A stretch of DNA of 64,000 bases from Armigeres subalbatus (taxonomy: Eukaryota > Arthropoda > Insecta > Diptera > Culicidae), in NCBI RefSeq assembly GCF_024139115.2, contig NC_085141.1, positions 371,775,925 to 371,839,924 of the forward strand, read 5' to 3'. Every line of letters starts with the position of its first letter. The stretch's first letter is position 1. A program made the position numbers and the translations under genes. Shown one piece after another: positions 57,810 to 64,000 of the stretch. The notes below the pieces were generated by a model. The model had not been told where the DNA came from, made no database searches, and was given only the letters and a program-made list of their open reading frames with translations.

Positions 57810-60045
57810 GTTATATACATTATATACACGTTTCAAATAATCTACACAGCGATGAAGATAAAAATAACCAAGTAATAGAAAATCTTTTTCGATGCTTAAA
57901 TCAACATTTAAGTCTTTACGATCATTACACACATTTTTGAAAATCGAATGTTTTTCATTTGGCTAACGAATCCTATCATAAAACTATTGATATTTATAAT
58001 ATCGAATATTGATTATTATGTGGAAGCTGATGAAATAAATTAAAGAGTGCATGACCAAATTTGCCCGCACATTTGTGAGAGCTGTTGTGTAAACCATCGC
58101 ACAGATGGAGCTAGGTAATGAAAGGAGAGTAATTGCCAAGAAATTTGAAGAATTGTATATGGGAAGGCACGTCGGTTTGTCGGTGCTACAAGCTTTATCT
58201 AGTAATATTTGGTATCTTGAGTCAAGACTATTGTCATAATGCATAAAATATATTTATCATTCCCAGTGAAAATTAAATGTGTAAACTTCCATGTTAAGTT
58301 ACCTTATATTTTGGTATAACTCGTATTTTGCAATGGCTACAAACTGCAAGGCGACGAAAACTTGCAAAGCTATCAGCTTATTTTGTTTTAGTTTATTCTT
58401 CTTTGAGTCAATTTAACCAGAATTGCTTTAAATGTATTAAACCATTCAAGCTCACTTAGTACCCCACCGTGCTCTTCTAGTTCCCGTCATTGTTCAAATT
58501 GAATTTCATGCGCGTTATGATCCTGTACCTTCCTGCCATCCGACACAATGGAAGGGAATTGTCTTTCATATAAATGTTATATTGAGCCATCAACGTCCTC
58601 ATCCTTGTCGTCATGACGTTCCCATCATATGATACGATGCCCGCCGAGCTGTGTGTTTGTGCGCGTGGGATGACATCTGACTGACTCTGGCGGCAGCTAT
58701 ATCAGGTCGTTACGTTCCAACATATTGTTTTTCCTCGACGGTGGAAGGCATGAAAAACGACCGGTGGGGAGGTGGGGAGAAGACTTTTTCGCTGATCGTT
58801 TATGTTCCTCAAACAATGCGGGCGACCATGCGGAGGAAATGGAGAATTCCTTCATGGGTGTGAAACTTAGTGATTTTCTCGGAAAACTGATTTCATCAGC
58901 AGAGGGAAAAGTTTGTGACTTTTAAGGGATTTCGTTTGCGAGAGGGGAATTTTCTTGTTCACGAAAGGGGGTCGATTGGAAAAGTTTTTTTGGGATAAAA
59001 AAACAATTCGGACAAGATTTGCTTCTGACATCTTGATAGGATTGACCGAACAATATTGGATGAGGAAATCCCAAAGTGTTTCGGAAGATGTAGATACATT
59101 TTAGGAAAGTTTACTTGATTGATTTCTGCTTCATGTAACGTTACATATGGACAAAATACGGACGTGTGCATCGCGGAAAAAAAGGGGCGACGTTGCGGTA
59201 ACGCAAACAGTGATACAGAATGTTGGTATCATGGAACTAATTTGCTAATAAGTTTTTTCAAACGTTATTTACAATTCTGAAATTACTATGTCTGAAACTC
59301 GATTATGCATTTGCACAACATGTGATTGATTTAGTTCAAAAAAGGTTGTTGTGAGGTTGTGCCAGTTGGTCGTCAGATCCCAACCCGACCACATAAGCAA
59401 TGAGGGATCGCCACTCTCAGTACATTCAAAGTTAATTACCTATGATACGGGTTCCTGTGGTCTTCGTGGTCCTAAGTATTGATTCAGCACAACGCCGATC
59501 ATGGCGTAGATTCGTTCTTTCGATCATCGACGTTGCTTCCCGTATGCACGTGCAACATCCGATTCGTCTCGCCTGATCCAGCCGCAACGGTGGCCCTGGT
59601 GATCGTGGCGTAATTTCGATTTCGAACCTTCTAACGTGTCTTACTTAAACTTTTTCTCGACCGGTCGTAGGACCACCTTCCGAACGTCTTTGTCACCTCC
59701 ACAGCAGGAACTTCATCGTATCGCAGGGCCGAGCTGTCATCGTGGTTTTAAGAGGTTGTTTCTGGACCGCAAAATGTCCATTCCGATTTTATTTGATCCC
59801 ACGAAGTGCTGAAACCTCCCTCGTGTACAACCTGGAAATGCAGCAAACTCTACGCTTCCTCATCGTTCGTCTAGAGTTCAATGGATCTATTGGCGACAAT
59901 CCCCACCGAAACGCAGCCTTCCAACGGGGCTGTCCACTAATCAAGGTGACGAACTCCAATGTTCTTCTGTACCACGCGGAGATCCATCATCAGCGTTCCG
60001 GAGTAAAAGCCCCAATCGCCGGCGCTCGCCAATGGGCCTCTTCAA
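57810..60045. other. mostly unassigned DNA
   Basis: Contains a copy of ACGTCGGTTTGTCGGTGC near 58168, inverted relative to CACCGACAAACCGACGGGCC near 57359, probably SINE- or MITE-related. The part from 59440 to 60045 has higher GC and a 113-codon open frame at 59742, but no domain I recognise. It could be a relic exon or element. Confidence 0.35.
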
Positions 60046-60270
60046 TCGCGTTGTTTTATTATTTTATTTTATTACCAGACTAAGGCCGGAGTGGCCTGTG
60101 CAATACATAAAAATCTTCTTCATTCAGCTCGGTCCATGGCTGCACGTCGCCAACCACGCAGTTTGCGGAGGGTCCGCAAATCGTCCTCCACCTGATCGAT
60201 CCACCTTGCCCGCTGTGCACCTCGCATTCTTGTTCCCGTCGGATCGTTGTCGAGAACCATTTTCACCGGA

Positions 60271-62530
60271 CTACTACTTGATACTTGATGGGCTACACCT
60301 CTTCGATTAACCTACGCCGAATGGAGTATTCTTCTCCACTGGACTCGATCCTTGGCCAATCGCTTCCAGTCGCCCTGAACATTGAGCGCCCTCAGGTCCT
60401 CTTCAACTGCAAAAAGCCATCCTGTACGCGGCCTTCCACGAAGCCTGCGGCCTCTTCCGGGCTACTGAATATTATCTTCGCTTGACGTTCTACCGGCATA
60501 CGAACAACGTGACCAGCCCACCGTAGTCTGCCGTGTTGTATAAGCTTAATAATATCCAGCCCTTTATACACCTGGTACAATTCGTGATTCATGCGACGCC
60601 GCCAGATACTGTTTTCCTGTTTACCGCCGAGTATTGTCCGCAGCACCTTACGCTCAAACACTCCGAAAGCTCTCCGATCAGCCTCCTTTAACGTCCATGT
60701 CTCATGGCCGCATAAAGCCACCGGAAGAATCAGAGTAGTGTACAGTGCGAGCTTTGTTTTCGTTTGCAGATTAGGGGACTTAAGCTGGTTACGAAGTCCG
60801 TAATAAGCCATATTTGCAGCTGAAATACGCCTTTTCACCTCGCGGGTAACAACATTATCGCACGTCATTAATGTTCCAAGATACACAAATTCTTCTACCA
60901 CTTCAAATTTTTCACCATCCAGCACCATTTCACTACCACCACCACTAATGAACCCACGTTGATTGCCAGCGACCATGTACTTCGTTTTGCTGGTATTGAT
61001 CGTGAGTCCAATCCCCGCTGTCTCCTTCTTAAATGGCACAAAAGCCTCTTCCATGGTACGGCGATCAATCCCTATAATATCGATATCGTCTGCAAATTCC
61101 AGGAAGCTTCTTTGCACACCAGCTCTCCTAATCGCTCCGTCGAGCGCTATATTGAACAGTAGATTCGAGAGTGCGTCACCCTGCTTTAATCCATCTAAGG
61201 TAACAAATGACGTCGATAATTCATCCGCAACCCTTACATTTGATTTCGATCCGTCCAACGTTATACGAATCAACCGTATCAGTTTCGCCGGAAAACCATG
61301 TTCAAGCATAATTTGCCATAATTCATTCCGTATCACTGAATCGTACGCCACCTTGAAATCAATCAACAGATTATGTGTCTGTAAGTTGTACTCCCGGAAT
61401 TTATCAAGGATTTGTCTCAGGGTAAACATTTGATCCGTCGTTGATCAGTCCTCCCGAAAAACTGCTTGATATTCGCCGACGAAGGACTCATCAAGCGGTC
61501 TCAATCTGTTGAACAGAATACGGAACATAATTTTGTACGCCGAATTAAGGAGGATTATTCCTCGATAATTGGCGCACTCCAGTATGTGCCCTTTTTTAGA
61601 GAGAGGGCAAATGAGGCCGTCCAACTAGCTAGCAGGTATTTCTTAGTCTTACCTTATTTTCGACATTATATGGTGCACAACTTCATAAAGCTGCTCACTG
61701 CCATGTTTGAGATGTTCATCCGGGACCTGGTCCTTCCTCGCGGTCTTATTGATTCTCAGCTTTTTTTTATTTCATCTAGTGTAGGCGACTCCACAGCTTG
61801 CCCATCGTCACTAATATTTATTCTGTTCACCTATACACTGTCACTATTCAACAAAGTCTCGAAGTGTTGCTTCCACCTGGCATTCACTTCGGTTTTATCT
61901 GTCAGCAAATTCCCTTCTTGGTCATTGCACATGACGAGAGATGGCGCTGTCTTTCTCCACAAACCATTGATAGACTCATAAAACTTCCGAATATCATTCT
62001 GCTCCAACTTTTCCTGTGCCTCGCTTATCACTTGTTCTTCATACTCTTTCTTTTCCCTGTGGTAGGTTTGTTTTTCGGCTGCTCTTGCCTCTCTTCGATC
62101 GGGTACCCGAAACCAACATCCGGCTTCTGGCAACGTTCTTCTTGTCTGAAACTCTCTGACACTCCACATCGAACCAACACGCCCTGCGTCGCCTCTGTGC
62201 AGTGCCCACCCTTTTCTCGTGCTGTTGTGTTCACCGCTCCATGGATCGACTCCCATAGCTCGTTGATGTTGTCGCTAACGTTGATTGCACTTATCCGTTC
62301 GTCGAGCTTCTGGCGGTACTCAGCTGTGATCATTTGTTCAATACAGTTGACAACCGTGATCGAATTTTACTGACAACAAGGTAGTGATCCGAGTCAATGT
62401 TCGGACCTCTGAATGTCCGCACATCGATAACATCCGAGAAATGGCGCCCATCCACCAGAACATGGTCTATTTGGTTGCAAGTTTCACCATTTGGGTGTCT
62501 CCAGGTGTGCTTTCGGATGTTCTTTCGTGC
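60271..62530 (-). mobile_element. RTE-clade LINE (family B), 5'-truncated
   Basis: A second RTE family inserted into family A, flanked by CACCGGA at 60264-60270 and 62531-62537. It begins in the endonuclease (CNQIDHVLVDGRHFSD, then DSDHYLVVSK, near 62480-62370) and ends with a short TATCAAG-type repeat at 60271-60290. About 60-65% of residues look shared with family A in the RT. The reading frame changes near 62330, 61830 and 61430 before the long open segment 61429-60392. Confidence 0.75.
60392..61429 (-). pseudogene. RTE family B reverse transcriptase, C-terminal portion
   Basis: A 345-codon open segment within the family B element. It holds the RT region FIDFKVAYDS-like strand (reads LLIDFKVAYDSV), LKQGDALSNLLFNIALDG, the catalytic FADDIDIIG near 61095-61069, and INTSKTKYM. 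It ends with the C-terminal GRLRWAGHVVRMP. A palm-domain Asp is present in IDFKVAYDS and both Asp are present in FADD, so catalytic residues survive, but upstream RT fingers are shifted out of frame. The Met start shown is internal and not a real start codon. Confidence 0.75.
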
Positions 62531-63099
62531 ACCGGATTACTGTCCGGCGAATTCTATTCGATCGGAGCGTTTTGCGGAGTCCAAAGTACGTACGATTTCC
62601 TGATATGATGCGTCCCCGAATTTCTTTGCTGGTATCGTTATCGGCAGCCACCAGCGATTTAGTCACCACCACCGATAGAAACTCGTGGTGGGTAACTTGA
62701 CCTCTATTGAGCCTCTTCCTATCATGTACTTCGTCTTCGACGTGTTGATGACTAGTCCAATCCGTTTAGCTTCGGTTTTCAGTCTGATGTAGGCTTCCCC
62801 CATCCTCTCCAAGTTACGTGCCATGATATCATAGTCGTCGGCGAAACCAAATAACTGGACGGACTTCGTGAAAATCGTACCACTCGTGTCGATCCCTGCC
62901 CTTCGTATTACTCCCTCCAAAGCGATGTTGAATATAAGACACGAAAGACCTTACCGAAACCTTCTGCGCGTTTCGAAGGGACTCGAGAATGCCCCTGAAA
63001 CTCGAACTACGCACATCACCAGATCCATCGTCGCCTTGATCAACCGTATCAGTTTATCCGGAAATCCGTTTTCGCGCATTAGCTGCCATAGCTGGTCCA

Positions 63100-64000
63100 G
63101 TCATTCATTGAGTGAAATCACCACCACTGCAACAGTAACCACGCCGCGTTTTCTTAAATTGTTGTAATTAGTTTTAAATAAAGATTTTAATCTGTTTGTT
63201 GTGTAAATCATCGGCCCATTTATCACAACAAAGTGGCGACGAGTATATTCATGTCGGTTTCGCGAAATTCCGTCGGGAAAAGTCAGTTTCAGTCGACAAA
63301 AATACCGCGTGTGTGCAGTGAAAATTCAAGGTTAGCAGCATAATGACGGATCTAACTGTACAGCGGGCATCAGGAGGCGCTTCGCAGAATTCCAACCAGA
63401 TGATGATGCAAATCCTGCAACAGCAGCAGCAGTTTCAGCAACCCAGCTGGCCATTCAGAAGTTGTCGAGGGACGAAATTGTTTTGGATTCGCTCTCTAGC
63501 AACATCACTGAGTTCGTTTATGATCCGGAGCAGGGCTGTACCTTTGACTCTTGGTACGCACAGTATGTGGTTTTGTTCGACAAAGATGCCGAAAAACTCG
63601 ACGATGCTGCGAAAGTCCGATTGCTGATGAGGAAATTGAATCCAGCAGCGCATGAACGGTTCACAAGTTTTATTTTGCCTAGACTATCAAAAGAGTTAAC
63701 ATTCAGTGAAACAGTCGCGAAATTGAAAACGATTTTTGGATCTCCAGTTTCTGTGTTTCACCGCCGTTATTTGTGTCTGCAAACGACGAAAGAAGATTTG
63801 GATGATTTTGTGTCGTATTCGTGCAAAGTGAACAAAGCGTGTGTGGACTTCAAGTTGCGAGAACTGTCCGAAGAGCAATTTAAATGTCTCATTTTTGTGT
63901 GTGGTCTGAAATCGTTGCGAGATTCGGACATTCGTATGAGGTTGAGTTGAAATTGAATGAGACAGAAGACATTTATCTGGAAAAAGTGGTGGAAGATTGT
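63100..64000 (+). mobile_element. Ty3/gypsy (Mag-like) LTR retrotransposon, 5' end
   Basis: A probable LTR remnant (about 63100-63230) contains AAATAAAG at 63174-63181 and ends TATCACAACA. It is followed directly by AAGTGGCGACGAG, which looks like a primer-binding site. A leader and a gag frame follow to the window edge. The left LTR end is not defined because the sequence abuts a truncated RTE. The rest of the element, if present, lies beyond 64000. Confidence 0.65.
63343..64000 (+). pseudogene. gag of a Mag-like gypsy element, frameshifted, partial
   Basis: Gag begins with ATG at 63343 (MTDLTVQRASGG), includes a Gln-rich stretch, then shifts frame near 63440. The main capsid-like part runs 63462-63950, with FDSWYAQYVVLFDKD, KVRLLMRKLNPAAHERF and EEQFKCLIFVCGL, wording typical of Mag-clade capsids. 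A second frame change near 63940 leads to a stop, after which the other frame continues with NETEDIYLEKVVEDC to the window edge. The protein would form the particle around element RNA; this copy cannot encode it intact. Confidence 0.7.

Larger units (their letters stand above)
60048..63099 (-). mobile_element. RTE-clade LINE (family A), interrupted copy
   Basis: Minus-strand family A element in two parts. 63099-62531 carries the RT middle (FADDYDIMARN near 62845, LVINTSKTKYMI), followed by REIRG-type sequence and NRTYFGLRKTLRSNR; a deletion of about 110 codons then leads to SDSNPV. 60270-60048 carries the last part (KMVLDNDPTGT to AMDRAE) and an A- and TAA-rich tail. Between them sits another RTE (60271-62530) with a CACCGGA duplication. 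The right edge at about 63099 abuts LTR sequence. Note the catalytic motif reads FADDYD here against FADDID in the other copy. Confidence 0.75.

Noticed and set aside
59742..60083. 113-codon open frame in a GC-richer segment
   Set aside because: No motif recognised, other frames are partly open too, and it runs into an RTE tail.

Overview
This is a window of a large, repeat-rich insect genome, almost certainly an Aedes-type culicine mosquito. The evidence is a Feilai-like tRNA-derived SINE, Juan-like (Jockey clade), Lian-like (LOA clade) and RTE-clade LINEs, and many TA- and TTAA-flanked MITEs. All identifications come from reading the sequence; no database was searched. Perhaps two thirds of the window is recognisable transposable element, much of it nested.

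Only two host genes are clear. They are multi-exon, on the minus strand, and paralogous: a 5-exon gene at 15333-17042 (491 aa) and a 6-exon gene at 31788-33579 (about 453 aa). Both encode basic N-terminal regions with a shared SHCCIL motif followed by coiled coils. Matching intron phases show they are a tandem duplicate, now separated by about 15 kb of inserted elements. The second copy lacks the ancestral start codon; splicing would rebuild an ATG across the first intron.

Layout. 1-3560: unique DNA, a solo LTR (718-1768) and a long AT-rich palindrome. 3645-13296: LINE fragments and a Juan-like element interrupted four times, by an A-tract-targeting element, a 2-kb retroposon with a 23-bp duplication, a second solo LTR, and a non-autonomous hAT element filled with a 24-bp minisatellite. 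15.3-17.1 kb: gene 1. 18.5-21.4 kb: MITEs and an unusual SINE-like retroposon with a 99-bp tandem head. 21.6-25.85 kb: a Lian-like LINE split by a palindrome. 25.86-30.7 kb: an RTE-clade LINE split by a 2.5-kb terminal-inverted-repeat element that itself carries an 0.9-kb TA element. 30.7-31.7 kb: LINE relics. 31.7-33.6 kb: gene 2. 34-41 kb: repeats and MITEs. 41.05-44.48 kb: a LOA 3' fragment whose A tail holds a 2.2-kb element with (TG)66 and 167-bp tandem repeats. 45.28-49.88 kb: the most complete Juan-like element, minus strand. 50-58 kb: fold-back repeats, a giant palindrome and Feilai SINEs. 60-63.1 kb: one RTE LINE inserted in another. 63.1 kb to the end: the 5' end of a Ty3/gypsy (Mag-like) element with a broken gag.

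No LINE or LTR open reading frame is intact, so none looks autonomous. No prokaryotic features, CRISPR arrays, rRNA genes or recognisable viral insertions were seen.
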